Below are positions 1 to 9,006 of a stretch of DNA of 64,000 nucleotides, piece after piece. The notes below the pieces were generated by a model. It worked only from the letters and a program-made list of their open reading frames with translations, searched no databases and was not told the DNA's origin. A program made the position numbers and the translations under genes. The stretch lies in the NCBI RefSeq assembly GCF_001424265.1, contig NZ_LMOV01000012.1:599780-663779 (forward strand), read 5' to 3'. How positions within the stretch are numbered: the stretch's first letter is position 1; each line of letters begins with the position of its first letter. The stretch is from Acidovorax sp. Leaf160. GTDB lineage: Bacteria; Pseudomonadota; Gammaproteobacteria; Burkholderiales; Burkholderiaceae_C.

Positions 1-1983
1 GAGAGTGCCGGGCCCGGCCTGTGGCGGCTCGCCGGCGGGCGGGTGGACCACGCCGCCCGGATCGAGGTGCCTCCCAGAGCCCGAGCCCGAGCCCTGCCGG
101 GCGTCGGAAGAGGCCTGCCCCCACCCCTCGTCGTCGAACAGATCCTCCGGCAGATGGTCGATGTCGATGGCCTCGGCATCGCCCGCCATCAGCGCGGCGG
201 TCCGAAGGGCATTGGACAGCTGGCGCAGATTGCCCGGCCAGCGGTGAGCCAGAAGGCACTGCATGGCGCGGGCCGACAGGCGCAGCGGCGTGGTCCGGGC
301 GGGTGGCTGCCGCCCCTCCGGGTTGCCTGGCCGGGATTCGCTGCCGCGCTCCAGCGCCTGCAGCAGCCGCTGGACGATGACGAGCAGGTCGGAGCGCTCG
401 CGCAAGGCTGGCAGGCGCACGACCAGGCCGTTCAGCCGGTAATAGAGATCGTCGCGGAACAGGCCGCGCGCCATCATCTCGCGCAAGTTGCGATGCGTGG
501 CGCACAGCACCTGGACATCCACCGGGATCTGCCGGGTCGAGCCGAGCGGCACCACGGTGCGCTCCTGCAGCACCCGCAGCAGCCGCGCCTGCATGGCCAG
601 CGGCATGTCGCCGATTTCATCGAGAAACAGCGTGCCCCCGTGGGCCTGCACGATCTTGCCCGGGCTACCCTTGCGCCGCGCGCCGGTGAAGGCGCCCTCC
701 TCGTAGCCGAACAGCTCGGCTTCCATCAGGCTCTCCGGGACCGATGCACAGTTCACCGCCACGAAAGGCTGGCCGGCGCGCGGGCCGTCGTGGTGGATCG
801 CCTGGGCCAGCAGCTCCTTGCCGGTGCCGGTTTCCCCGAGGATCATGGTCGGCACGTCGCGCCCCAGCACCCGCGTGACCCGGTCGATCACCTGGGCCAG
901 CTGGGCATCGCCAGTGTCGAGGTAGCGCAGGCTGGAGAGCCGGCCGGCTCCTGCCGGGCGCTCGCCCGAGGGCGGCGACGGCGGCAGTCGGGACCCCTGG
1001 CCCCCTTGGGCTGCAGGCACAGGGGCCTGCCGGGAGCCGCCGGCCAACGGGGTGACCAGCCCTGCGTGGCGGGATCGGAACTCGACCTGCGCCACCACCG
1101 CCACGCCCCCGTGCAGCCACAGCGACAGGCGGTCGGGCACCGTGGCGCGGGCGTGGAGCAGCAGCGCGCTCATCGGCATGCCGAACAGTGAAGAGAAGGT
1201 ATGCGCCTGCAGCGACGTGGCCGACAGGCCCAGCTGGAACTGGCCGCTGCGGTTGGCCGCGAGGAAGCGGCCATCAGGCGTGAACGCGGCAAGGCCCTCG
1301 ACGAGGGTGCCGAGGAACTCTTCCCGCGCATGGAAGCGCAGCAGCACGGCTTCCTCGAACACCTTGCCGAACAGGTGGTTCTCCACCATCTGGGCGGACA
1401 TGCGCACCAGCGCCATGGTGTGCGGGCTGCGGCCCCGGTGGTCGCCGCTCACGTCCAGCGCGCCGATGATGTGGCCTTGCGGGTCGTGGATGGGCGCGCA
1501 GGAGCAGGTCAGGAAATGATTGGCCTGCAGGTAGTGCTCGCTGCCGTGGACCTGCAGCGCCTCGCCCAGCGCCAGCGCAGTGCCGATGGCGTTCGTGCCC
1601 TTGCTGCGCTCGGACCAGGTGGCCCCCGGCCGCAGCGCAACGCGGCTGGCGCGGCCCAGAATTTCGTCATCGCCCAGCGCGTGAAGCACCACGCCCGTGG
1701 CGTCGGTGAGCAGGACCATGCTCTGCGTGCCGGCGATCTGCGCGGACAGCGTTTCCATCACTGGCCGGGCATGAACGCACAGCGCCTCGTTGCGCGCCAC
1801 GGTCCAGGCCAGCGCATCGGGCTGCAGCGGAGCGAAGTCGGCCTCGGCGTCACGGCGCAGTCCGAAAGCGGCGGACCTTTCGTGCGCATGCTGGATCCGA
1901 AGCGCGCCGTCGTCCGCCGTCTCCAGCCAGTCGGCCGGGTGCGAAAGCGGCCTCGCAGCGCGCGTCGGGGGTGGCTGGTGCAT
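1..1983 (-). CDS. Sigma-54-dependent transcriptional activator, AcoR-like (3' end cut by window)
   Basis: Enhancer-binding protein that remodels sigma-54 RNA polymerase by ATP hydrolysis. Reading from ATG 1983 there is an N-terminal GAF/PAS-type sensory half (roughly residues 70-330), then a complete AAA+ core: Walker A GETGTGKE at 383-390, the sigma-54-contacting GAFTGA loop at 430-435 and Walker B around D455 (LFLDEIG). The frame is open to base 1, so the C-terminal Fis-type helix-turn-helix, expected after the proline/glycine-rich linker, lies outside the window. A strong Shine-Dalgarno (GAGGAG) precedes the ATG. The GAF-AAA layout without a receiver domain resembles AcoR-type regulators that sense a small metabolite. 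The target operon is not visible; it may lie left of base 1. Confidence 0.9.
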   Translation of the reverse strand, partial: MHQPPPTRAARPLSHPADWLETADDGALRIQHAHERSAAFGLRRDAEADFAPLQPDALAWTVARNEALCVHARPVMETLSAQIAGTQSMVLLTDATGVVLHALGDDEILGRASRVALRPGATWSERSKGTNAIGTALALGEALQVHGSEHYLQANHFLTCSCAPIHDPQGHIIGALDVSGDHRGRSPHTMALVRMSAQMVENHLFGKVFEEAVLLRFHAREEFLGTLVEGLAAFTPDGRFLAANRSGQFQLGLSATSLQAHTFSSLFGMPMSALLLHARATVPDRLSLWLHGGVAVVAQVEFRSRHAGLVTPLAGGSRQAPVPAAQGGQGSRLPPSPPSGERPAGAGRLSSLRYLDTGDAQLAQVIDRVTRVLGRDVPTMILGETGTGKELLAQAIHHDGPRAGQPFVAVNCASVPESLMEAELFGYEEGAFTGARRKGSPGKIVQAHGGTLFLDEIGDMPLAMQARLLRVLQERTVVPLGSTRQIPVDVQVLCATHRNLREMMARGLFRDDLYYRLNGLVVRLPALRERSDLLVIVQRLLQALERGSESRPGNPEGRQPPARTTPLRLSARAMQCLLAHRWPGNLRQLSNALRTAALMAGDAEAIDIDHLPEDLFDDEGWGQASSDARQGSGSGSGRHLDPGGVVHPPAGEPPQAGPGTL

Positions 1984-2146
1984 GACGTCTCCTCTGCTCT
2001 GCGGGCATCGTTGTCGTGCGGAGCGGCCAGGCGCTCCGGGGGTTCAAGCCTTTGCGCACGATATCACCGTTGCCGGAGGCACCCCTGCCGAGCGCCCTGC
2101 GGCGCGGTCGCCACCCACCCGGTTCAGGGCCCGCCGCGACGCCCGA

Positions 2147-3034
2147 TCAGCCCAGCGAGGCGACTGCCGACGCCAGCACGGCGCCCACGTCGGCGGAAAC
2201 CTTCAGGGCGAACAAGGCGTCCGCGCGGGTGCGTCCCTGGTTGACGGCGGCAATGGGCAGTCCGGCGTCGGCTGCGGCCTGCACGAAGCGGAAGCCCGAA
2301 TAGACCATCAGCGACGAACCCGCCACCAGCATGGCGTCGGAGCGCTGCAGGGCCGCACGCGCGGCGGCCACCCGCTCCGCCGGCACGGCTTCGCCGAAAA
2401 ACACCACGTCGGGTTTGAGCAGACCCTGCCCGCAGGCGGCGCAGCCAGGCACGACGAACCCGGAAAAATCGAGACCGTCCAGATCGGCATCGCCGTCCGG
2501 TGCGGCTTGCGCATGGAGGGCTGCCCAATCGGGGTTGGCGTGCAGCAGCCGCTGCTGCAGGTCGGCCCGCGGCGTGCGGGCTTCGCAGTGCATGCAGCGC
2601 ACGGTATCGATGCGGCCATGCAGGTCGATGGTGCGCGCACTGCCCGCAGCACTGTGCAGGCCGTCGACGTTCTGCGTCAGCAGCAGCTCGATTCGCCCCC
2701 GCGCTTCCAGGTCAGCCAGCGCCCGATGGGCTGCCCCTGGCAGGGCGTGGCCCATCACCCGCCAGCCGATCATGCTGCGCGCCCAGTACCGCTGGCGCGT
2801 CGCCTCCTCGCCGATGAAGGCCTGGAAGGTGACGGGCTGGGGCCGCTTCCACTGCCCGTCCGTGTCGCGGTAGTCCGGAATGCCGGATGCCGTGCTGCAG
2901 CCTGCGCCGGTGAGCACGAAGACGCGGCGATGGCTTCGCAGAAAGTCGGCCAGTGCGCGGGCGTGCGCCGCAGGCTCGGCAGCAGATGGGGCTTCGGGCG
3001 GGTTCTGCACGAGGGGTGGCAGAGCGGAGGACAT
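2147..3034 (-). CDS. SIR2-family NAD-dependent protein deacetylase (sirtuin)
   Basis: Removes acyl groups from lysines using NAD+. All hallmark motifs are present in the 295 residues: NAD-binding GAGCSTASGIPDYR beginning at G43, TQNVDGLH at 120-127, catalytic His139 in LHGR, and a zinc tetrad C147/C150 and C198/C201. The GSS motif of the Rossmann fold follows (VAGSSLMVYSG). The length and the insert between the zinc cysteine pairs fit the bacterial group annotated as NAD-dependent deacetylases rather than short CobB. It starts 12 bases after the sbcB stop on the same strand, so the two are probably cotranscribed. There is no effector domain like those of SIR2 defence proteins, so a housekeeping deacetylase is the simplest reading. 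Confidence 0.92.
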   Translation of the reverse strand: MSSALPPLVQNPPEAPSAAEPAAHARALADFLRSHRRVFVLTGAGCSTASGIPDYRDTDGQWKRPQPVTFQAFIGEEATRQRYWARSMIGWRVMGHALPGAAHRALADLEARGRIELLLTQNVDGLHSAAGSARTIDLHGRIDTVRCMHCEARTPRADLQQRLLHANPDWAALHAQAAPDGDADLDGLDFSGFVVPGCAACGQGLLKPDVVFFGEAVPAERVAAARAALQRSDAMLVAGSSLMVYSGFRFVQAAADAGLPIAAVNQGRTRADALFALKVSADVGAVLASAVASLG

Positions 3035-3046
3035 GGTCGGTACCGC

Positions 3047-4492
3047 CTACATCGCTGGCGCAATGCTCTCGGCGTAGTCGTAGAGCGCGCCAAGAATCGC
3101 CTCGCCGCGCTCGTCCGCCTCGCCGCCCAGCTCGTCCAGACGGGCGAACAGTTCGTCGAAGGTGAGCGCCCCGCCCTGGCCCTCCATCAGGCAGGCAACG
3201 CGGTGGGCCTCCCAGCGCTCCAGGTCCTCATCGGTCAGGGTGTGGGGGAAGTTGCGCGCCCGGTAGCGCCACACCAGCTCCTCCAGCCGCTCGTCGTCGA
3301 AGCTGGGGCGTGCATCCGCGAGCTTTTCGGCGGGCATGCTGAGCAGGCGTTCGAGCTGGCGCCGGTCCTCGTTGCCGACGAACCCGCCGTAGAGGTCCTG
3401 ATCCACATCGGCCGCCGGGCCGCCTTCTTGCTGCGGGCGGGAGAACACCTGCGCCCAGATGGCCGTGAGGTCCGGCAGCGCCCGCGCCTTCTCGGCATGG
3501 AGCGCCGCCTGCTCCAGATCGATGCCCCAGCGCTCGGCCGCCTGGCGGGTGAGCGTGTTGACGTTGCCCACCACCATGGGCGACTTGTTCAGGTGCACCG
3601 TCTTGATCGGCAGGCGCGACACGCCTTCGGGCAGCTCGTCGCTGCGGGTGAACATGCGCTGGCGGATGGTGTCCGCATCGAGCAGCGCCAGTTCGGCCGG
3701 GTCCTGGGACAGGTCCCAGGCGATCAGCTCGTTGCGGTTCGTGGGGTGGCTCGCCAGCGGCCACATCACGCCCAGGCAGCCGCGCTCTGCCGGGAACATG
3801 CCCGACACGTGGAGGAACGGCCGCGCCGTGTCGGTGGTGGTGGGCAGGCGCAGTTCCGCGGCCACGCGGTCCTTCTTGTGCAGGCCGAGGGCGAAGCCGA
3901 ACAGCTTGGGCTGCTGCTGGCGGATCAGGCGTGCCAGCGCGATGGTGGCACGCACGTCCGAGAGCGCGTCGTGCGCTGCCTCATGCGCCAGCCCGTTGGC
4001 CCTGGACAGATGCTCCAGCTTGAAACTCGGCGAGCCGTCTTCCTTGCGCGGCCATTCGATGCCCTGTGGACGCAGCGCGTAGGTCATGCGCACCACGTCC
4101 AGCAGATCCCAGCGGCCACACTGGTTCTGCCATTCGCGGGCGTACGGATCGATCAGGTTGCGCCAGAACATGAAGCGGGTGATCTCGTCATCGAACCGGA
4201 TGGTGTTGTAGCCCACCCCGATGGTGCCGGGGCGGGCCAGTTCGGCCTCGATGCGGGCAGCGAATTCGTGCTCGGGCACGCCGCGCTCCAGACAGACCTG
4301 CGGCGTGATGCCGGTGATCAGGCACGACTCGGGGTCGGGCAGGTAGTCGGGCGCCGGCCGGCAGTAGATCATCATCGGCTCGCCGATCTCGTTGAGTTCG
4401 GCGTCGGTGCGGATGCCCGCGAACTGGGCGGGCCGGTCGCGCCGCGTGTTGGCACCAAAGGTTTCGTAGTCGTGCCAATAAAAGGTGTGCAT
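3047..4492 (-). CDS. sbcB: Exodeoxyribonuclease I
   Basis: Processive 3'-5' single-strand DNA exonuclease of the DEDD superfamily, used in recombination and mismatch repair. The N-terminus HTFYWHDYETFG carries the Exo I motif with catalytic Asp8 and Glu10; the DEDDh fold continues through GYNTIRFDDEITRFMFWRN and HDALSDVRATIALARL. The C-terminal SH3-like and helical ExoI regions follow. The product is 481 residues against 475 for E. coli. I chose ATG 4492 because the family begins a few residues before HDYETFG; an upstream GTG at 4558 would add 22 unrelated residues and overlap the divergent mltB start. The sirtuin gene follows directly. Confidence 0.96.
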   Translation of the reverse strand: MHTFYWHDYETFGANTRRDRPAQFAGIRTDAELNEIGEPMMIYCRPAPDYLPDPESCLITGITPQVCLERGVPEHEFAARIEAELARPGTIGVGYNTIRFDDEITRFMFWRNLIDPYAREWQNQCGRWDLLDVVRMTYALRPQGIEWPRKEDGSPSFKLEHLSRANGLAHEAAHDALSDVRATIALARLIRQQQPKLFGFALGLHKKDRVAAELRLPTTTDTARPFLHVSGMFPAERGCLGVMWPLASHPTNRNELIAWDLSQDPAELALLDADTIRQRMFTRSDELPEGVSRLPIKTVHLNKSPMVVGNVNTLTRQAAERWGIDLEQAALHAEKARALPDLTAIWAQVFSRPQQEGGPAADVDQDLYGGFVGNEDRRQLERLLSMPAEKLADARPSFDDERLEELVWRYRARNFPHTLTDEDLERWEAHRVACLMEGQGGALTFDELFARLDELGGEADERGEAILGALYDYAESIAPAM

Positions 4493-4552
4493 GGAGTCGC
4501 TGCCGCAGGGAACGCAAAGCCGCAAGTATGCCGGGGCCAACGACAATGGCGC

Positions 4553-5953
4553 ATGCACTCCACAATGACCCGTGATTTCCCGGCGCAGCCGCCTGCTGTG
4601 CCACGCCTGCCGTCGCCCTGGCCTCTGTCACTGACCTGTCTGGCGCTCACCGTGGCCGGTTGCGCCTCGACTCCCCCGGCGCCCACAGCCGGGCCAGGCG
4701 TGGTGACCGCTGCGGCCCCTGCGGTCGCAGCCGCGCCCCCCGCTCCGGCGGCTCAACCCCCTGCTGCCAGCGCCCCCCCGGCAGCGGCGCCAGCCGATCC
4801 CCAGGCCAATCCCTCGGCTGCGGCCGAGCAGGCCAGTTTCGCGGCGTGGGTCTCGGCTTTCGGTCGCGATGCCCAGGCTGCAGGCGTGCGCGCATCCACG
4901 GTCGACCAGGTGCTGGGCAGCGCACGGCTGCTGCCGCGGGTGATCGAGCTCGACCGCGCCCAACCCGAATTCACCCGCACCCCCTGGGCGTATCTCGACA
5001 GCGCCGTTTCGGCGCAACGGATCGCCGCCGGCCGCGCCAAACGGGCCGAGTACAGCGCGCCGCTGGCCGCTGCCGAGGCGCGCTACGGCGTGCCCGCCGC
5101 CGTGATCACCGCCATCTGGGGCATGGAGAGCAACTACGGCGGCAACTTCGGCAGCTTCCGCGCCGTGGATGCGCTGGCCACGCTCGCCTTCGAAGGCCGG
5201 CGCCGCGACTGGGCCCGCAGCGAATTGCTGGCGGCCCTGCGCATCGTCGATCAGGGCGACATTGCGGCTGACCGGATGGTGGGGTCTTGGGCTGGCGCCA
5301 TGGGGCACACCCAGTTCCTGCCGTCGGTCTTCCTGGCCCATGCCGTCGATGCCGATGGGGACGGCCGGCGCGACATCTGGGGCAGCATTCCCGACGTGAC
5401 CGCCTCCACCGCCAACTATCTGGCCAGTGCGGGCTGGCGGCGCGGCGAGCCGTGGGGCGTCGAGGTGCGCCTGCCCACCGGCTTCGACCACGCACAGGCC
5501 GAGCTGTCCGTGCGCCAGCCTTCGGCGCAGTGGACGGCACGGGGCGTGACGGCCGTCGACGGGCAACCGCTGCCCGCGTTCGAAGCCGCCTCGGTCATCG
5601 CGCCAGCGGGCGCCCGGGGCCCGGCATTCCTGGTCGGCCCCAATTTCCGCGCCATCCTCCGCTACAACAATTCGGTCAACTACGCGCTGGGCGTCGGCCT
5701 GCTGGCCCGCCAGCTCGACGGCGGCGCGGGCGTGACGGCATCCTGGCCTCGCGATCTCCAGCCCCTGAACCGCAGCCAGGTGATGGATCTGCAGAACGGC
5801 CTGAACCGCAAGGGCTTTTCGGCAGGCACAGCAGACGGAGTCTTCGGCCCGGCCACCCGCGCCGGCCTCCGGCAGTTCCAGCAAAGCCAGGGGCTGGAGG
5901 CCGATGGCTACCCCACGCTCGAGCTGCTGCAGCGGCTGACGAGCGGCGGCTGA
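4553..5953 (+). CDS. mltB: Lytic murein transglycosylase B-type lipoprotein
   Basis: Cleaves peptidoglycan glycosidic bonds with formation of 1,6-anhydromuramic acid. A hydrophobic segment ending in the lipobox VAGC near residues 33-36 predicts an outer-membrane lipoprotein. A proline/alanine linker is followed by the SLT_2/MltB catalytic domain with the catalytic-glutamate context IWGMESNYGGNFG, then AGAMGHTQFLPS and DADGDGRRDIWGS. A C-terminal peptidoglycan-binding domain (NRKGFSAGTADGVFGPATRA) completes the protein. In-frame ATGs exist at 4553 and 4565; neither has a Shine-Dalgarno. I took 4553 because a -10-like GACAAT lies five bases upstream, which would give a leaderless message; 4565 remains possible. 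Divergent from sbcB. Confidence 0.93.
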   Translation: MHSTMTRDFPAQPPAVPRLPSPWPLSLTCLALTVAGCASTPPAPTAGPGVVTAAAPAVAAAPPAPAAQPPAASAPPAAAPADPQANPSAAAEQASFAAWVSAFGRDAQAAGVRASTVDQVLGSARLLPRVIELDRAQPEFTRTPWAYLDSAVSAQRIAAGRAKRAEYSAPLAAAEARYGVPAAVITAIWGMESNYGGNFGSFRAVDALATLAFEGRRRDWARSELLAALRIVDQGDIAADRMVGSWAGAMGHTQFLPSVFLAHAVDADGDGRRDIWGSIPDVTASTANYLASAGWRRGEPWGVEVRLPTGFDHAQAELSVRQPSAQWTARGVTAVDGQPLPAFEAASVIAPAGARGPAFLVGPNFRAILRYNNSVNYALGVGLLARQLDGGAGVTASWPRDLQPLNRSQVMDLQNGLNRKGFSAGTADGVFGPATRAGLRQFQQSQGLEADGYPTLELLQRLTSGG

Positions 5954-6091
5954 CCGGGCATAGCGCCGGCCACGCGCCGGGCCGGGGCCGGCCTGCGCGA
6001 CCTCCCTGCCATCGCGCGGCGGTAGGCAACGCGCGGCAAGCCCCGGAGGCTGCCTTCCCAAGTCAACCGGGTAAGGGCGAAGCAGACGGAC

Positions 6092-6124
6092 AAAAAAAAG
6101 ACCGCAGCCGAAGCTGCGGTCTTT
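6092..6124 (-). terminator. Strong intrinsic terminator with UUCG loop between mltB and clpA
   Basis: On the minus strand, AAAGACCGCAGC (6124-6113) pairs with GCTGCGGTCTTT (6108-6097) around a TTCG tetraloop closed by C-G, the extra-stable C(UUCG)G type. A run of seven to eight T follows. It lies just past the clpA stop. Because mltB converges from the other side and TTT follows the stem on the plus strand, it probably stops both transcripts. Confidence 0.88.
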
Positions 6125-6162
6125 GCTCATTTCGGCCCGAAGGCCGCGGCGCCGGCCGGGGT

Positions 6163-8514
6163 TCAGTCGGCAGTGGCCTCTTCCGGCTCCGCAGGTTCCG
6201 AGCGGGCCGAGCGGTCCTTCTTGGGCAGCGCCTGGATGTCGAGCTTGACCTCGGCGGTCTCCGCACCCTTTTCGTCCGTGGTCAGGTCCACGTCCACCGT
6301 CAGGCGACCACCGTCGGTCAGGCGGCCGAACAGCAGTTCGTCGGCCAGTGCCCGGCGGATCATGTCCTGGATCAGGCGCTGCATAGGGCGCGCGCCCATC
6401 AGCGGATCGAAGCCCTTCTTGGCCAGGTGCTTGCGCAGCTTGTCGGTGAAGGTGACTTCCACCTTCTTCTCCGACAGCTGCGTTTCCAGCTGCAGCAGGA
6501 ACTTGTCCACCACGCGCAGGATGACCTGCTCGTCGAGCGCCTTGAAGTTGACGATGGCGTCGAGCCGGTTGCGGAATTCGGGCGTGAACAGGCGCTTGAT
6601 GTCGGCCATTTCATCGCCCGCCACGCGCGGGTTGGTGAAGCCGATGGTGGCCTTGTTCATCGTCTCGGCACCCGCGTTCGTCGTCATGATGATGATGACG
6701 TTGCGGAAGTCGGCCTTGCGCCCGTTGTTGTCCGTCAGCGTGCCGTGGTCCATCACCTGCAGCAGCACGTTGAAGATGTCCGGATGTGCCTTCTCGATCT
6801 CGTCGAGCAGCAGCACGGCGTGCGGCTTCTTCGTGACGGCCTCGGTCAGCAGCCCACCCTGGTCGAAACCGACATAGCCGGGAGGCGCACCGATCAGGCG
6901 CGACACCGCATGCCGCTCCATGTACTCCGACATGTCGAAGCGGATCAGCTCGATGCCCATGATGTAGGCCAGTTGCTTGGCCGCCTCGGTCTTGCCGACG
7001 CCCGTGGGGCCGCTGAACAGGAACGAGCCGATCGGCTTGTCGCCCTTGCCCAGGCCCGAGCGCGCCATCTTGACGGCGGAGGCCAGCACTTCCAGCGCCT
7101 TGTCCTGGCCGAACACCACGCTCTTCAGGTCGCGCTCGATGGTCTGCAGCTTGCTGCGGTCGTCGTTCGACACGTTCGCGGGCGGAATGCGCGCGATCTT
7201 GGCGACGATTTCCTCGATCTCGGCCTTGCCGATGGTCTTCTTGCGCTTGCTGGCGACCTGGATGCGCTGGGCGGCACCGGCTTCGTCGATCACGTCGATG
7301 GCCTTGTCCGGCAGATGGCGGTCATTGATGTACTTGGCCGACAGCTCCGCTGCCGCCTGCAGTGCGGCTGCAGCGTACTTCACGCTGTGGTGCTCCTCGA
7401 AGCGGCTCTTGAGCCCCTTCAAGATGTCCACCGTTTCGGACACCGTCGGCTCGACCACGTCGACCTTCTGGAAGCGCCGCGACAGGGCCGCGTCCTTCTC
7501 GAAGATGCCGCGGTACTCGGTGAACGTGGTCGCACCGATGCACTTCAGCTGGCCGCTGGAGAGCGCCGGCTTCAGCAGGTTGGACGCGTCCAGCGTGCCA
7601 CCCGATGCCGCACCGGCACCGATCAGCGTGTGGATTTCATCGATGAACAGGATAGCGTTCGGCTTGTCCTTGAGCGACTTGAGCACGCCCTTCAGGCGCT
7701 GCTCGAAGTCGCCGCGGTACTTGGTGCCGGCCAGCAGCGCGCCCATGTCGAGCGAATACACGATGGCCTCGCCCAGGATCTCGGGCACGTCGCCCTGCGT
7801 GATGCGCCAGGCCAGGCCCTCGGCAATGGCCGTCTTGCCCACGCCGGCCTCGCCCACCAGCAGCGGGTTGTTCTTGCGGCGGCGGCACAGGATCTGGATC
7901 GTGCGCTCGACCTCGTAGTGGCGGCCGATCAGCGGATCGATCTTGCCTTCCTTGGCGGCGACGTTCAGGTTCTGGGTGTACTGCTCCAGCGGCGAAGCCT
8001 TCTCGCTGCGCTCGCCGCCGTTGCCACCTTCGTCACCGTCGGCCGGGCTGTCGGCCTTGGCAGGCTCAGGCGGCTCGCCCTTCTTGATGCCGTGAGCGAT
8101 GAAGTTCACGACATCCAGGCGCGTCACGCCCTGCTGGTGCAGGTAGTAGACGGCATGCGAGTCCTTCTCGCCGAAGATCGCCACCAGCACGTTCGCGCCG
8201 GTGACTTCCTTCTTGCCGTTGCCGGTGGACTGCACGTGCATGATGGCGCGCTGGATCACCCGCTGGAAACCCAGCGTGGGCTGCGTGTCCACCTCGTCCG
8301 CACCAGCGACCTGGGGGGTGTTGTCCTTGATGAAGTTGGCCAGCGACGAGCGCAGATCGTCGATGTTGGCCGAGCAGGCGCGCAGCACTTCGGCTGCGCT
8401 GGGGTTGTCCAAAAGTGCCAGCAGCAGGTGTTCCACGGTAATGAATTCGTGGCGCTGTTGGCGGGCCTCGACAAAGGCCATGTGCAAGCTGACTTCCAGT
8501 TCCTGGGCAATCAT
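6163..8514 (-). CDS. clpA: ATP-dependent Clp protease ATP-binding subunit ClpA
   Basis: AAA+ unfoldase that feeds substrates into ClpP. The N-terminal Clp-N repeat domain (starting [20 protein letters not shown]) binds ClpS and substrates. The D1 ring has Walker [11 protein letters not shown] at 219-228 and Walker [11 protein letters not shown]; the D2 ring has Walker [12 protein letters not shown] at 499-509 and Walker [12 protein letters not shown]. An IGF tripeptide (KATIGFTNP) after D2 Walker B is the ClpP-contacting loop. At 783 residues it is slightly longer than the 758 of E. coli, through a charged proline/glycine-rich linker near residue 145. AAAGGAG precedes the ATG. clpS lies 57 bases upstream in the same direction, the usual order. 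Confidence 0.97.
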   Translation of the reverse strand: MIAQELEVSLHMAFVEARQQRHEFITVEHLLLALLDNPSAAEVLRACSANIDDLRSSLANFIKDNTPQVAGADEVDTQPTLGFQRVIQRAIMHVQSTGNGKKEVTGANVLVAIFGEKDSHAVYYLHQQGVTRLDVVNFIAHGIKKGEPPEPAKADSPADGDEGGNGGERSEKASPLEQYTQNLNVAAKEGKIDPLIGRHYEVERTIQILCRRRKNNPLLVGEAGVGKTAIAEGLAWRITQGDVPEILGEAIVYSLDMGALLAGTKYRGDFEQRLKGVLKSLKDKPNAILFIDEIHTLIGAGAASGGTLDASNLLKPALSSGQLKCIGATTFTEYRGIFEKDAALSRRFQKVDVVEPTVSETVDILKGLKSRFEEHHSVKYAAAALQAAAELSAKYINDRHLPDKAIDVIDEAGAAQRIQVASKRKKTIGKAEIEEIVAKIARIPPANVSNDDRSKLQTIERDLKSVVFGQDKALEVLASAVKMARSGLGKGDKPIGSFLFSGPTGVGKTEAAKQLAYIMGIELIRFDMSEYMERHAVSRLIGAPPGYVGFDQGGLLTEAVTKKPHAVLLLDEIEKAHPDIFNVLLQVMDHGTLTDNNGRKADFRNVIIIMTTNAGAETMNKATIGFTNPRVAGDEMADIKRLFTPEFRNRLDAIVNFKALDEQVILRVVDKFLLQLETQLSEKKVEVTFTDKLRKHLAKKGFDPLMGARPMQRLIQDMIRRALADELLFGRLTDGGRLTVDVDLTTDEKGAETAEVKLDIQALPKKDRSARSEPAEPEEATAD

Positions 8515-8571
8515 GTGAACTCCTTTGTGCTTGCTTGGAAGGGATTACTGTAGATCGGGGCCAAAGGCCAT

Positions 8572-8931
8572 TTATTCAACAGGTTCACTCACGCACTGCA
8601 GCGGATGGCCTGCCTTGTGCGCAGCCTCGAAAACCTGTTCGACCTTGGTTGCGGCGACGTCGCGGGAATACACCCCACATACGCCTTTGCCGTCCAGATG
8701 GATCTTGAGCATGATCTGGGTCGCAGCCTCGCGATCCTTGCTGAAGAATTCCTGCAGAACGACGATCACGAACTCCATGGGCGTGTAGTCGTCGTTGAGC
8801 ATCACCACCTGGAACATCTGGGGCGGCTGCGTGCGCTGCGTGCGTCGCTCCAGCACTACCGATCCGCCGTCGTCCCGCGCGGGAGCTCGGGTCGGAGGGG
8901 CCGGTGTCTTGGGAGGTGGGTTCGTTGCCAT
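8572..8931 (-). CDS. clpS: ATP-dependent Clp protease adaptor ClpS
   Basis: Adaptor that brings N-degron substrates to ClpA. The core contains [24 protein letters not shown], with the NDDYT(P)MEFV signature that forms the N-degron pocket and the ClpA-binding face, and ends [18 protein letters not shown]. The N-terminal 40 residues are a proline-rich disordered extension, needed in the family to enter the ClpA pore. In-frame ATGs at 8940 and 8931 are both possible; I took 8931 (MATNPPPK). Its partner clpA lies 57 bases downstream. A perfect 14-bp GC palindrome (8952-8965) precedes the gene. Confidence 0.95.
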   Translation of the reverse strand: MATNPPPKTPAPPTRAPARDDGGSVVLERRTQRTQPPQMFQVVMLNDDYTPMEFVIVVLQEFFSKDREAATQIMLKIHLDGKGVCGVYSRDVAATKVEQVFEAAHKAGHPLQCVSEPVE

Positions 8932-9006
8932 GAATTTCATTCTAGCGAGCCGCGCCCCGGGGCGCAGCCTGATCCATCTGGTGTTACACCGGGCGTTTTC
9001 AAGCGG

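Noticed and set aside
1790-4552. Open frame running on the plus strand into mltB
   Set aside because: This part lies antisense to the sirtuin and sbcB genes; only the region from 4553 has a signal peptide and MltB motifs.
8952-8965. Perfect palindrome GCGCCCCGGGGCGC before clpS as a terminator for dnaE
   Set aside because: It lies past the dnaE stop on the wrong side (dnaE ends at 9007 reading left), but has no T tract and no loop; function unclear.
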